In this document: positions 1-8,253 of the stretch, in pieces
Numbering within the stretch: the stretch's first letter is position 1
How the letters are laid out: each line of letters opens with the position of its first letter
Assembly: GCA_910576795.1 (NCBI GenBank)
Contig: CAJTIX010000022.1
Location: 1-22,445, forward strand
Reading direction: 5' to 3'
Length of the DNA: 22,445 nucleotides
DNA from: an uncultured Bacilli bacterium
GTDB lineage: Bacteria; Bacillota_I; Bacilli_A; RF39; UBA660
Translations under genes and position numbers: made by a program
The notes under the pieces: model-generated
What the model saw: the letters and a program-made list of their open reading frames with translations, nothing else
The model's database searches: none
Told to the model about the DNA's origin: nothing

Positions 1-333
1 AAAATATTCAAGGCAACAAATGAAGAGGAATTGGATTGTTTAAGAGGTGAAGAGTATATGGATGAAGCGATTGATGAGATTAGAAGAATTTGTAGAGAAC
101 ATAATATTATAGGAGTATATAATGCAGAGAAAGTAGCAAACAAGGTAATGAACAATAGACTCGATTATGCGAAACAACAGGGATATAATAATGGAGTAGA
201 GGATGGTGTGAAAAAAGGAAAAATAGAAGAAAAAGTAGAGATTGTTAAAAATATGTTAAGAAAAAATATGGATATTCCAACTATTATAGAAATAACAGGA
301 TTGACGAATGAACAAATTGAGGAACTAGTTTAG
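1..333 (+). CDS. Rpn-family nuclease/transposase-like protein, C-terminal fragment
   Basis: The frame is open from the first base, so this is the 3' end of a gene that starts outside the window. The 110 visible residues are charged and helical. A GYNNGVEDGVKKG segment leads into a C-terminal tail (MLRKNMDIPTIIEITGL) that predicts a small helix-turn-helix-like end. This tail is typical of Rpn (recombination-promoting nuclease, PD-(D/E)XK transposase-like) proteins of Bacillota. The catalytic domain is not in view, so the family call rests on the tail alone. A terminator hairpin overlaps the stop codon. Confidence 0.6.
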   Translation, partial: KIFKATNEEELDCLRGEEYMDEAIDEIRRICREHNIIGVYNAEKVANKVMNNRLDYAKQQGYNNGVEDGVKKGKIEEKVEIVKNMLRKNMDIPTIIEITGLTNEQIEELV

Positions 334-343
334 TTTCTTTTTT
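321..343 (+). terminator. Rho-independent terminator overlapping a stop codon
   Basis: A 7-bp stem GGAACTA/TAGTTTC (321-327 with 331-337, one G-U pair) has a GTT loop and is followed by six T. The stop codon of the Rpn-like gene (331-333) lies inside the stem. Confidence 0.55.
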
Positions 344-401
344 GATTTCGTGTAAAAATATAGAATCACAAAAAGAAATTCGTCTCTTTTCTACTGTTAT
401 A

Positions 402-410
402 TGATATAAT
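402..410 (+). promoter_or_regulatory. Probable proS operon promoter, extended -10
   Basis: TGATATAAT is an extended -10 (TGn plus a perfect TATAAT). No good -35 is visible 17 bp upstream. It is the best promoter signal between the upstream terminator and proS, and leaves a leader of about 90 nt. Confidence 0.5.
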
Positions 411-435
411 ACTTGTAAGAAATGTGGTGAATTTT

Positions 436-477
436 ATGTATTCTTTAAAATTTCCCCTTGTGGGTGACATAAAATAA
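436..477 (+). CDS. Possible 13-codon leader ORF upstream of proS
   Basis: ATG at 436 follows GGTGAATTTT, which resembles the ribosome sites used elsewhere in this window. The frame encodes MYSLKFPLVGDIK and stops at 475-477, 30 nt before proS. It contains one Pro codon (CCC at 454). Whether it is translated or regulatory cannot be told from sequence alone. Confidence 0.2.
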   Translation: MYSLKFPLVGDIK

Positions 478-507
478 AAATATAACAAAATAGAAAGAGG
501 GAATTTT

Positions 508-2181
508 ATGAAATTAAAATCAAGTTTCTTTTTTACTGTAAGAGAAGATAGCAAAGAAGAAGAAAGTGTAAGTGGAAATCTACTGGTTCGTAGTGGAATG
601 ATTAAAAAAATAGGAACTGGTGTCTATTCTTATCTACCAATGGGATATCGTGTTTTACAAAAGATTGAAAAAATTGTAAGGGAAGAGATGAATCAAACAG
701 GGGCACAAGAACTTGTAATGCCTAGCTTACTACCTGAAGATGTTTATGTTGCAAGTGGCAGAAGGGATATTTTTGGATCTAGTATGTTTTCTTTGAAAGA
801 TCGCATGGAACGTAATTATGTATTGGGACCAACCCATGAAGAATTATTTGTTGCAGTTGCGAAAGAAAAAATCAAATCTTATAAGGATATGCCTTTCAAT
901 TTGTATCAAATGGCCAATAAATATAGAGATGAGCCAAGACCTAGATATGGGTTAATTCGTGTTCGTGAATTTATCATGAAGGATGCTTATAGTTTTGATG
1001 CAGATTTAGATGGAATGGACCTTTCTTATCAAAAAATGTATCAGGCATATCAAGCAATTTTTGATCGTCTTGGATTGGACTATAAAATCGTCAAAGCAGA
1101 TACAGGAGCAATGGGAGGGCTTTTATCAGAAGAATTCCAAGCAGTTACTGATATTGGAGAAGATACGCTCGTCCTTTGTGAGAAGTGTGATTACGCATCT
1201 AATATAGAAGTAAGTGCTTGTGTAGCAAGAGAATTTGCACATGAAGAGTTACTCCCTATTCAAAAAGTACATACACCAAATCATGGAACTATAGAAGAAA
1301 TCACCAATTATTTAAACGTATCAGAAGTGAAAGTTGTCAAAACACTCATTTATCAGGTAGATGGTGAATTCTATGCTTGTATGATTGCTGGAGATTGTGA
1401 TTTAAATGAATTAAAATTAAAAAAATTACTAAATGCCAAAGAAGTTGTACTTGCAGAACCAAATGATGTAGAACGTATTACCAATGCTAAAGTTGGATTT
1501 GCTGGACCAATTGGTCTTGATATACCAATTGTTGTAGATGATGAAGTACTTCATATGTACAATTATGTAGTAGGTGCGAATGAAACTGATTATCATTATC
1601 AAAATGTAAATACTAAGGATTTTACTTATGAAATCCATGGTGATATCAAAAATGTCAAAGAACATAGTGCCTGTCCAAACTGTGGAGCACCACTTATATT
1701 TAAAAAAGGGATTGAAGTTGGAAATACCTTTAAATTGGGTACCAAATATTCAGAAAGTTTAGGGCTTTTATATAGTGATATGGAGAATCATCTAAAGCCA
1801 GTTCAAATGGGATGTTATGGAATTGGAATTGGAAGAATTTTAGCCGCAATTGTAGAACAAAATCATGATGATCATGGAATTTGTTTTCCAACTTCCATAG
1901 CTCCTTATCAAGTTGCGATTGTAGATATTAGTGGGGACGGATATGCAAGTGAATTGCATGATACATTAGAAGATAAGGGAATTGATGTCCTACTAGACGA
2001 TCGTGATGTAAGACCAGGTGTTAAATTTAATGATATGGATTTAATTGGAATTCCAATTCGCGTTACGGTTGGAAAAAAACTTGCAGAGGGCTTAGTTGAA
2101 GTCAAATTGAGAAATGAACAAACATCTAAAGATGTGAAAATAGAAGAGGTTGTTTCTTATATAGAAAAACAATTAGGGTAG
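508..2181 (+). CDS. proS: Prolyl-tRNA synthetase (bacterial type, with editing domain)
   Basis: Class II aminoacyl-tRNA synthetase that charges tRNA-Pro in the cytoplasm. At 557 residues it is close to the usual bacterial length. Motif 1 is near residues 26-46 (LVRSGMIKKIGTGVYSYLP), the TxE-type substrate loop GPTHEE at 107-112, motif 2 at 139-163 (YRDEPRPRYGLIRVREF) and motif 3 around 438-443 (GIGIGR). About 170 residues between motifs 2 and 3 form the INS domain, which hydrolyses mischarged Ala-tRNA-Pro; the C-terminal part is the anticodon-binding domain. The ATG at 508 has AGAGGG 7 nt upstream. It is the first gene of an operon with the next three genes, with gaps of only 8-9 nt and one overlap. 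Confidence 0.96.
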   Translation: MKLKSSFFFTVREDSKEEESVSGNLLVRSGMIKKIGTGVYSYLPMGYRVLQKIEKIVREEMNQTGAQELVMPSLLPEDVYVASGRRDIFGSSMFSLKDRMERNYVLGPTHEELFVAVAKEKIKSYKDMPFNLYQMANKYRDEPRPRYGLIRVREFIMKDAYSFDADLDGMDLSYQKMYQAYQAIFDRLGLDYKIVKADTGAMGGLLSEEFQAVTDIGEDTLVLCEKCDYASNIEVSACVAREFAHEELLPIQKVHTPNHGTIEEITNYLNVSEVKVVKTLIYQVDGEFYACMIAGDCDLNELKLKKLLNAKEVVLAEPNDVERITNAKVGFAGPIGLDIPIVVDDEVLHMYNYVVGANETDYHYQNVNTKDFTYEIHGDIKNVKEHSACPNCGAPLIFKKGIEVGNTFKLGTKYSESLGLLYSDMENHLKPVQMGCYGIGIGRILAAIVEQNHDDHGICFPTSIAPYQVAIVDISGDGYASELHDTLEDKGIDVLLDDRDVRPGVKFNDMDLIGIPIRVTVGKKLAEGLVEVKLRNEQTSKDVKIEEVVSYIEKQLG

Positions 2182-2189
2182 GTGATGGT

Positions 2190-2993
2190 ATGGTGAATTT
2201 ACAATCCAGTATTGATGAATTTCAAAAAGAATATAATCGTAATTATGAAAAAATAGAAGATTTGGAACAAAGTTATAAAAATATTTCAAAACAGTTTAAA
2301 AGAAAAGAACGATTCGAAGCCAAGATTCGAAATGTAATAGAAGTACGTAAACTCAGGGTGCGTAATCAAGTGATTCGATCATGTATAGAATCTTTGGAGA
2401 AAGAACAAAAACAAATTCAAACTTTATCTGATAAATATCTCATTCTTCCAAAAACGGAAAATACGACAAAAGAAGAGTTAAGTCAAACGTATCAACATAC
2501 ACAAGAACAATTGGTAGATCAATATAAACAATTAGATATATTGATAACCCAAGAAACAATAAGCAGTAGTAGTATTCAAAATAGGGTAGAACAGTATATT
2601 TTATTAGTAGAAATGGGATTAATTTCACTGTTACTAGCATCTGTTTTTGTACCAGATATCCTACTATATGAAAAGGGAATTTTATTTGTGATTACATATA
2701 GCATTTCTGGTGTATGTTGTGGTATCCACAATAGAAAACACAAAAAGTTGATAGAAAAATTAAACCATGAATTACATGAGAATCCAGAATATGTGAAGGC
2801 AATTGAGGAGAAGACATCAAATGAATTGACGGAACAGATCACCCATACATATTTAGAGTTACAGCAACAAAAAACATTGTTGGAAATCGAAAATAACAAA
2901 GTGAAAAGTAATATTCAGGTGCAAGAAGGAAAACAAGTAATGGTATCTCAATTACCAGAAATGGATTATGATTTTACAAAACAATATAAATAA
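2190..2993 (+). CDS. Unrecognised coiled-coil membrane protein in the proS-lspA operon
   Basis: I do not recognise this 267-residue protein. Residues 1-130 are strongly charged and helical with heptad-like spacing, consistent with a coiled coil. Two hydrophobic segments at about 136-156 and 162-179 form a membrane hairpin. They are followed by a basic NRKHKK stretch and another coiled coil (about 185-250). There is no signal peptide and no catalytic motif. It starts 8 nt after proS and ends 9 nt before lspA, so it is probably co-transcribed. The topology suggests both coiled coils are cytoplasmic, as in scaffold or division-associated proteins, but this is inference. Confidence 0.75.
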   Translation: MVNLQSSIDEFQKEYNRNYEKIEDLEQSYKNISKQFKRKERFEAKIRNVIEVRKLRVRNQVIRSCIESLEKEQKQIQTLSDKYLILPKTENTTKEELSQTYQHTQEQLVDQYKQLDILITQETISSSSIQNRVEQYILLVEMGLISLLLASVFVPDILLYEKGILFVITYSISGVCCGIHNRKHKKLIEKLNHELHENPEYVKAIEEKTSNELTEQITHTYLELQQQKTLLEIENNKVKSNIQVQEGKQVMVSQLPEMDYDFTKQYK

Positions 2994-3002
2994 GGTGATA
3001 GA

Positions 3003-3467
3003 ATGAAAAAAATATGTGCACTTGCATTCATAGTTACAATATTAGATCAATTAATCAAATATCTGTTTACAACTTTTATGACATTAGGGGAAAGTGTGAG
3101 TTTTATTCCCCACTTTTTTTCGTTTACATTTGTGAAAAATACAGGTGTTGCATTTAGTCTATTTTCAGGTTCACAAATTCCGATTATTATGCTTTCTATT
3201 ATTGTCTTATTTCTTCTATGTGTATGGATTCCAAAACAAAAAAAAGATACATGGAATCTATTATCTTTTGGATTATTATTAGGTGGTATTATTGGAAATT
3301 TGATTGACCGAATCTTTCGTCAAGGAGTGTTAGACTATTTGGATTTTGAGTTACTAGGTTATGATGCTCCAATCTTTAATTTGGCCGATATTGCTGTTGT
3401 AGTAGGAAGCTTTTTACTATTAATTATCATGTGGAAGGAGGATAAAAAATGCAAAAATATATTGTAG
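3003..3467 (+). CDS. lspA: Lipoprotein signal peptidase (signal peptidase II)
   Basis: Membrane aspartyl protease that removes signal peptides from diacylglyceryl-modified prolipoproteins. It has the usual length (154 residues) and four hydrophobic segments. Family motifs are FVKNTGVAFS (43-52), GNLIDR (98-103), the VLDYLDF region with probable catalytic D111, and FNLADIAVVVG with catalytic D129. The ATG at 3003 is preceded by AAGGTGATAGA. Its last 19 bp overlap rluD in another frame, the classic lspA-rluD coupling of Bacillota. A likely substrate in the window is the lipoprotein at 19787. Confidence 0.95.
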   Translation: MKKICALAFIVTILDQLIKYLFTTFMTLGESVSFIPHFFSFTFVKNTGVAFSLFSGSQIPIIMLSIIVLFLLCVWIPKQKKDTWNLLSFGLLLGGIIGNLIDRIFRQGVLDYLDFELLGYDAPIFNLADIAVVVGSFLLLIIMWKEDKKCKNIL

Positions 3468-4351
3468 ATGTGGAAGATGTTGGAAGTCGTATCGATGCAT
3501 ATTTATCCAAACAAATGGATTTGAGTAGAAGTAAAATTCAAACAATGATAGAAGAAAAAAAAGTATGGGTCAATCAAAACCCTGTAAAAAGTAGCTATTC
3601 TGTAAAGGAAAATGATGTCGTTGAAGCAGAAGAATATCAAGAAGAAATCATGGATTTGAAGCCAGAAAAAATGGATTTGGATATTGTATATGAAGATGAT
3701 GATTTATTGGTAGTCAATAAAGCCAATGGTGTTGTTGTTCATCCGGCTATTGGAAATCCCAGTGGAACTTTGGTCAATGGACTTTTATACCATTCAAAAA
3801 ATTTAAGTTCTATCAATGGAGAATTTCGTCCTGGGATCGTTCATCGTATCGATGCTTTTACAACAGGGTTGTTGGTAGTTGCGAAAAATAACAAAGCACA
3901 CGAGTCTTTGGCAAAACAGTTGGAAGAAAAAACAACATATCGTAAATATGTTGCTCTTGTATGGGGAATTGTTTCTGCTGATACTGGTACCATTGATGCT
4001 CCGATTGGAAGAGATTTGAATGATCGAAAAAAAATGGCGGTTACCGATATCAACAGTAAAAATGCAGTGACACATTTTAAAGTATTAAAACGTTTTTCCA
4101 ATACCACTTTATTGGAGTTACAACTCGAAACAGGAAGAACTCATCAAATTCGGGTTCATATGGATTATATTGGATATCCTATTGTCAATGATCCTGTTTA
4201 TGGTCGTAGGAAAAAAATAGATGATTCTGGACAATGTCTTCATGCAAAGGAACTTGGGTTTCTCCATCCTACAACAGGAGAATATATGGGATTTACAAGT
4301 GAACTTCCACCATGTTTCTGTCAAATTGTAGAGCAATTTACAAATTCATAA
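3449..4351 (+). CDS. rluD: RluD-type 23S rRNA pseudouridine synthase
   Basis: Converts specific uridines in large-subunit rRNA to pseudouridine. An N-terminal S4 RNA-binding domain (about 1-60) is followed by the RluA/RluD catalytic domain. The catalytic Asp is D135 in HRIDAFTTGLLVVAK. The usual motif is HRLDKxTSG, so the K and S positions are substituted here while the Asp is kept. GRTHQIRVHM further on is the second conserved family motif. The start overlaps lspA by 19 bp with GGAGG upstream, implying translational coupling. The 3' end overlaps the convergent tspO by 14 bp. Confidence 0.92.
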   Translation: MQKYIVDVEDVGSRIDAYLSKQMDLSRSKIQTMIEEKKVWVNQNPVKSSYSVKENDVVEAEEYQEEIMDLKPEKMDLDIVYEDDDLLVVNKANGVVVHPAIGNPSGTLVNGLLYHSKNLSSINGEFRPGIVHRIDAFTTGLLVVAKNNKAHESLAKQLEEKTTYRKYVALVWGIVSADTGTIDAPIGRDLNDRKKMAVTDINSKNAVTHFKVLKRFSNTTLLELQLETGRTHQIRVHMDYIGYPIVNDPVYGRRKKIDDSGQCLHAKELGFLHPTTGEYMGFTSELPPCFCQIVEQFTNS

Positions 4352-4793
4352 AATAAATGGTAATACATAAAATACAGGCAAATAAACACCAGTATAGATA
4401 TGGAAGCAAGAATTTACTTGCTTTTTTGTCGATTTCTTTTGTTTCATAATAGACAAATAGAGCTGTAATTAAAGTTGCAACAGAGTCGACGAAACCTAGA
4501 AAAATGTTTTCTAATGTGAAAAAGAAAAAGGGAAATAATTGGTTTAAAATGTAATTGCATAGTAGAGATTTGTTATAACTTTTTAAATAACTAAAATGAT
4601 AAATTTGATATACTTTATAAATACTAATGGCAATCAAAATGTATAAAATGGTCCAGATGATTGGAAATAAAAAGCTAGGTGGAGCAAAAAAGGGAAGATT
4701 CAGTGATGTATAAAAACCAGTATTGGAAGAAAATAGTAGTCCACCTAAAAACCATGGAGCTAAAATAAGCAAAAATGTGATTATTTTTTTCAT
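4338..4793 (-). CDS. tspO: TspO/MBR family tryptophan-rich sensory protein
   Basis: Five-helix membrane protein of the TspO/peripheral benzodiazepine receptor family, which binds porphyrins and related ligands. The 151 residues match the family length. The signature LPFFAPPSFLFPIIWTILY (about 33-51) corresponds to the WxPPxxxFxxVWxxLY motif, NYILNQLFPFFFF to the LNxxWSxLFF motif, and LPYLYWCLFA to the last helix. It is less Trp-rich than most members. AGAGGTG lies just upstream of the ATG. It is a single minus-strand gene whose 3' end overlaps rluD. The role in this organism is unknown. Confidence 0.85.
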   Translation of the reverse strand: MKKIITFLLILAPWFLGGLLFSSNTGFYTSLNLPFFAPPSFLFPIIWTILYILIAISIYKVYQIYHFSYLKSYNKSLLCNYILNQLFPFFFFTLENIFLGFVDSVATLITALFVYYETKEIDKKASKFLLPYLYWCLFACILCITIYFMNL

Positions 4794-4804
4794 GAAAGCA
4801 CCTC

Positions 4805-4833
4805 TTTACTTATCCTATGAAATAAGATACAAT
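4805..4833 (+). promoter_or_regulatory. Promoter of the rhomboid gene
   Basis: TTTACT (4805-4810), a 17-bp spacer and TACAAT (4828-4833). It lies between the divergent tspO and rhomboid starts, 24 nt upstream of the rhomboid ATG. Confidence 0.6.
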
Positions 4834-4856
4834 ATTATTACTGACTGGAGGAAATT

Positions 4857-6020
4857 ATGGAAGAGATTATGCTAGAAAAAAGCGACGAACTTGTAATGAA
4901 ACTTTTGCATTTTTTCATAACAGAACAAGGATATAACCCAATTGTATTACATGGTGCAAAAAATGAAATCTGGTTAGAAAATTTAGAAAATTCTTATCCG
5001 GTTGTTCGAATTGTATCCAATTATATTCACAATGATGAACAAATGAGTTTTGATTTATATCGTACCAAACAAATATTGAAAAGAGTAAAGAAAAAAACTT
5101 GTTCTTTCCATATGGAGGCTTTATCTTTGTTTTTGAATTTAGGAGAAAGTGTTCATATAGATGACTATACACGTTTTGGAAATATCAGTTGTGCCAACAT
5201 TCAAAAAATATCGGATTTTAAAAAATATCCTTTCATTTTAGAGGAATTCCCAACGATTACGAAAAAAACAAATTTCAAAGAAAAAGGCGCAGAATTGTTT
5301 ATGAAAATTACAAGGGATATTAGTAAGAAGAATGAAGAAGAGTCTAAAAAGGCACAAAATGTATTTGAACCAAAAAAACCAGTTATGACATACTTACTGA
5401 TTGCAATTAATACCATTGTATTTTTAGCAATGTATTTATTTGGCGAAGGCAGTAGGGATGTTTCAACTTTAGTTTACTTTGGAGCAAATTACGGGGCAGC
5501 AGTCAGAAATGGAGAATATTACAGATTGCTTACCAGTGCATTTGTGCATATTGGTTTACTACATTTCATTATGAATAATTATGCTCTTTATATCATTGGT
5601 GCTCAAATTGAAAGTTTTTTGGGTAGATTTAAATATATTGTGGTTTATTTGTTAAGTGCGATTATGGGGAATTTATTATCAATCGTTTTTTCTGAATATA
5701 TCAGTGCAGGTGCAAGTGGAGCAATATTTGGTTTGTTTGGAGCATTGTTGTTCTTTGGTTACCACTACCGAATTTATTTAGGAACTGTTTTAAAATCTCA
5801 AGTAATTCCTTTGATTGTTCTCAATTTAATCATTGGATTTACCATTTCTGGAATTGATAATGCTGCTCATATTGGAGGGTTAATAGGTGGTTATTTACTC
5901 ACTATGGCAGTTGGTGTTCCATATAAATCTACAAGAGCTGAGAAGATCAATGGATGGATTTTAACCTCTATTTTTGCAGTATTTTTGGTATATATGGCTT
6001 TTCATGGAATTGTACTGTAA
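4857..6020 (+). CDS. gluP: Rhomboid intramembrane serine protease, GluP/YqgP type
   Basis: Intramembrane serine protease. Residues 1-about 170 are a cytosolic domain whose EIWLEN and YPVVRIV stretches resemble the N-terminal domain of Bacillus YqgP. It is followed by six or seven membrane helices. The rhomboid L1/TM2 motif HIGLLHFIMNNYALY, the catalytic serine S287 in GASGAIFG and the catalytic histidine H338 in AAHIGGLIGG are intact. The protein lacks the C-terminal TPR region found in YqgP. The start at 4857 has GGAGG 5 nt upstream. A dedicated promoter and terminator make it a single-gene unit. Confidence 0.92.
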   Translation: MEEIMLEKSDELVMKLLHFFITEQGYNPIVLHGAKNEIWLENLENSYPVVRIVSNYIHNDEQMSFDLYRTKQILKRVKKKTCSFHMEALSLFLNLGESVHIDDYTRFGNISCANIQKISDFKKYPFILEEFPTITKKTNFKEKGAELFMKITRDISKKNEEESKKAQNVFEPKKPVMTYLLIAINTIVFLAMYLFGEGSRDVSTLVYFGANYGAAVRNGEYYRLLTSAFVHIGLLHFIMNNYALYIIGAQIESFLGRFKYIVVYLLSAIMGNLLSIVFSEYISAGASGAIFGLFGALLFFGYHYRIYLGTVLKSQVIPLIVLNLIIGFTISGIDNAAHIGGLIGGYLLTMAVGVPYKSTRAEKINGWILTSIFAVFLVYMAFHGIVL

Positions 6021-6035
6021 AGTAAATGTGGAAAT

Positions 6036-6067
6036 GATTATCTTTTATGGTAATCTTTCTTTTTTTT
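6036..6067 (+). terminator. Terminator after the rhomboid gene
   Basis: Stem GATTATC/GGTAATC (6036-6042 with 6049-6055, one G-U pair), loop TTTTAT, then a T-rich run to 6067. Confidence 0.75.
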
Positions 6068-6070
6068 CGC

Positions 6071-6076
6071 TATAAT
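6071..6076 (+). promoter_or_regulatory. -10 element of the yerB-like gene
   Basis: Perfect TATAAT 22 nt upstream of the ATG at 6098. No recognisable -35; that position falls inside the preceding terminator. Confidence 0.4.
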
Positions 6077-6097
6077 GAGTTTAGATAGGTGAAGAGT

Positions 6098-7132
6098 ATG
6101 AAGAAAGCAGTTCAAGTATTGTTTGTTATATTATTTTTATTATTGATTGGTTTGGGTATTGTATTTGGTGTTTCAAAGGTGTTACAGAAAGAGAATCATT
6201 CAAATGAAGAGGAACAACCACCAGTGGAAGAAATTCCAGTTCCCAAATTACAGATTATAGATGAAGATTCTAATAGTAGACCTTATGCGGTTATGATCAA
6301 TAATCATGCGCAAGCCAGAAAGAATCATGCAGGTTTACAAGATGCATATGTCGTATATGAGATGATTGTAGAGGGTGGTTTGACACGTTTGATGGCGGTT
6401 TTTAAGGATCAAACAACAGCGCGCATTGGATCTGTTCGTAGTTCTCGTCATAATTTTTTGGATTATGCATTAGAACATGATGCGATTTATGTTCATTTTG
6501 GTTGGAGTCCAAAAGCCCAGACGGATATATCGGCATTAAAAGTTTCCAATATTAATGGATTATATGATGATGGTTTTTATCGAGATCGTAGTCTAGGTGT
6601 TGCTTATGAGCATACGGCATTTACAGATATGGAACGTATTCAAAATACAGCTACTCAGAAAGGATATCGTATGACTTCTGAACAACCTTTGTTACTTCAT
6701 TATAGTGTTGATGAGATTGGATTAGAGGAAAGGGAAGATGCGATTTTAGCTTCTTCTGTTATTCTAAGATATTCTGCATATGTAACTTCTTCTTATCAAT
6801 ATGATGAGGCTAGAAAAGTATATTTGCGTTCTGTAAATGATGAAATTCATAAAGATGCGATTACTGGTGAACAATATTATTTTAAGAACATTATTATTGC
6901 AAATGTAAATAATTATAATATGGATTCTTATGGAAGACAAAATTTAGATACGGTTGGAACAGGAACAGGCTATTATATGACAAACGGGTATGCTGTACCA
7001 ATTACTTGGAGTAAATCTTCCAGAACTGCACAAACGGTATATTCATATTTAGATGGAACCCCAATTACTGTGAATGATGGAAACACGTTTATTCAAATAT
7101 TTCCAACGAATCAAACTGCAATTATTTCATAA
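6098..7132 (+). CDS. yerB: YerB-like DUF3048 protein, membrane anchored
   Basis: A 344-residue protein. One N-terminal membrane segment (about 6-27, VLFVILFLLLIGLGIVFGV) is followed by an acidic, Pro-rich linker. The DUF3048 N-terminal domain includes SRPYAVMINNH, YEMIVEGGLTRLMAVF and RIGSVRSSRHNFLDYALEHDA; the smaller C-terminal domain ends GNTFIQIFP. B. subtilis YerB is a lipoprotein of unknown function; here no lipobox Cys is visible, so a plain N-terminal anchor is more likely. A GTG at 6089 is in frame, but AGGTGA at 6087-6092 is better placed for the ATG at 6098. Confidence 0.85.
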   Translation: MKKAVQVLFVILFLLLIGLGIVFGVSKVLQKENHSNEEEQPPVEEIPVPKLQIIDEDSNSRPYAVMINNHAQARKNHAGLQDAYVVYEMIVEGGLTRLMAVFKDQTTARIGSVRSSRHNFLDYALEHDAIYVHFGWSPKAQTDISALKVSNINGLYDDGFYRDRSLGVAYEHTAFTDMERIQNTATQKGYRMTSEQPLLLHYSVDEIGLEEREDAILASSVILRYSAYVTSSYQYDEARKVYLRSVNDEIHKDAITGEQYYFKNIIIANVNNYNMDSYGRQNLDTVGTGTGYYMTNGYAVPITWSKSSRTAQTVYSYLDGTPITVNDGNTFIQIFPTNQTAIIS

Positions 7133-7157
7133 CCTATGTTGAAAAACATAGGTTTTT
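7131..7157 (+). terminator. Terminator after yerB-like gene
   Basis: Perfect 10-bp stem AACCTATGTT/AACATAGGTT (7131-7140, 7145-7154) with a GAAA tetraloop and a T run. It begins inside the stop codon. Confidence 0.9.
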
Positions 7158-7230
7158 CAATGGCTATCCTTATTTTATAGAAATAAATTTAAAAAATGTT
7201 ACAAAAATAATGATTAAATTCTAAATTTTA

Positions 7231-7239
7231 TGATATAAT
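7231..7239 (+). promoter_or_regulatory. Extended -10 promoter of HD hydrolase gene
   Basis: TGATATAAT, an extended -10 identical to the one before proS, 28 nt upstream of the ATG at 7267. The -35 region is poor. Confidence 0.5.
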
Positions 7240-7266
7240 GTAATAGTACTTGAGGTGAAAGTAAAA

Positions 7267-7779
7267 ATGGTCAATTATCATCGAGACAATCAATATATGA
7301 AATTAGTGAGTCCGATTTTAGAAAATAAAGAATTTAGTCAGTTAGAAACAGTGGTCCATCATGGTACAACTCGTATGAATCATTCTCTTAGAGTTTCTTA
7401 TTATTCTTATAAAATTGCGAAAGCTTTATGTTTGGATTATGATCAAGTTGCACGCGCTGGATTGTTGCATGATTTCTTTTTAGATCGTACTGTAGATTAT
7501 GAAAAAACAAAGGATAAAGTTTTATTATTTACAACAGGACATCCTAAGGTAGCTGCTGAGAATGCAAAAAAGTATTTTTCTTTGACGGAAAAAGAAGAAG
7601 ATATGATTAAAACTCATATGTTTCCAGTTGACTATCGTATTCCAAAATATGCAGAGAGTTGGATTATATGTGCAGTGGATAAGCTTGTAGGACTTTATGA
7701 GTTTGGGCGTAAGTTTAAATATCAACTTACATACGGATTTAATTTTTCTTTATTACTCATGTTAAATATTTTAAAATAG
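7267..7779 (+). CDS. HD-domain metal-dependent phosphohydrolase
   Basis: A 170-residue HD-superfamily protein. The pattern is H...HD...H...D: HSLRVSYYSYKIA, AGLLHDFF, a later His in KTHMFPVD, and a C-terminal DK (AVDKLVGLYEF). These residues bind divalent metals in phosphohydrolases acting on nucleotides or phosphate esters; the substrate cannot be read from sequence. GAGGTG at 7252-7257 suits the ATG at 7267 better than the in-frame GTG at 7255. The gene is flanked by terminators and transcribed alone. Confidence 0.82.
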   Translation: MVNYHRDNQYMKLVSPILENKEFSQLETVVHHGTTRMNHSLRVSYYSYKIAKALCLDYDQVARAGLLHDFFLDRTVDYEKTKDKVLLFTTGHPKVAAENAKKYFSLTEKEEDMIKTHMFPVDYRIPKYAESWIICAVDKLVGLYEFGRKFKYQLTYGFNFSLLLMLNILK

Positions 7780-7798
7780 GGTAAAACCTATTTTTTTT
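7773..7798 (+). terminator. Terminator after HD gene
   Basis: Stem AAAATAGG/CCTATTTT (7773-7780, 7787-7794), loop GTAAAA, then a T run. The stop codon (7777-7779) is in the stem. Confidence 0.85.
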
Positions 7799-7826
7799 CG
7801 AATTCAATATGATACAATATTAACAA

Positions 7827-7902
7827 GTTCTCGTAGCTCAGCAGGATAGAGCAGTCCCCTCCTAAGGGACCGATACGGGTTCGAGTCCTGTCGGGAACAC
7901 CA
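7827..7902 (+). tRNA. tRNA-Arg(CCT)
   Basis: Complete cloverleaf. The acceptor stem GTTCTCG/CGGGAAC pairs with one G-U. The anticodon stem GTCCC/GGGAC (7854-7858, 7866-7870) closes the loop CTCCTAA, giving anticodon CCT (7861-7863), which reads AGG. The T arm contains GGTTCGAGTCC. Discriminator A is at 7899, with CCA encoded at 7900-7902. TACAAT (7813-7818) is a likely -10. Confidence 0.97.
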
Positions 7903-7915
7903 TTTATGGACAATT

Positions 7916-7941
7916 AAACTGATACTATACATCAGTTTTTG
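7916..7941 (+). terminator. Terminator after tRNA-Arg
   Basis: Stem AAACTGAT/ATCAGTTT (7916-7923, 7931-7938), 7-nt loop, T run. Confidence 0.85.
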
Positions 7942-7995
7942 TTTATGTGTAAATATTATTTAGAAAATAATTTATGAAAATAAGAGGAAAGTATT

Positions 7996-8253
7996 ATGGT
8001 AGATTGTAATGAATTATATCGTCTGATTGGTAAAAATTTATCAAATATTCGTCATAAGTTTGGAATTGGGACTCAAGCGAAATTGTCAGAAGATACAAAT
8101 TTAAGTATGAGTTTTATTTCACAGATTGAAAGCCCAAATGTTGATAAAGGGATATCAATAGACACATTATTTTTAATTAGCCAACAATATTGTATAGATA
8201 TTCGTAGGTTTTTTGATGATTATGAAAAGTTAATGTCACTAGAAAAAGAATAA
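7996..8253 (+). CDS. Small XRE-family helix-turn-helix regulator
   Basis: An 85-residue stand-alone Cro/CI-type DNA-binding protein. The HTH spans about residues 9-65, with IGKNLSNIRHKFG, AKLSEDTNLSMSFISQIE as the two recognition helices, and ISIDTLFLISQQY. No sensor or effector domain. AGAGGAAAG lies 5-6 nt upstream of the ATG. It lies about 200 bp upstream of avd in the same direction, so it could regulate the retroelement, but no operator repeat is visible. Ordinary chromosomal regulators of this size are common. Confidence 0.85.
   Translation: MVDCNELYRLIGKNLSNIRHKFGIGTQAKLSEDTNLSMSFISQIESPNVDKGISIDTLFLISQQYCIDIRRFFDDYEKLMSLEKE

Noticed and set aside
334..507. T-box riboswitch upstream of proS
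   Set aside because: The leader is too short and lacks a recognisable T-box sequence and antiterminator.
1429..2105. Minus-strand ORFs inside proS
   Set aside because: Composition (Ile/Tyr/Phe runs or Ser/Thr runs) reflects the complement of proS codons; no starts with ribosome sites.
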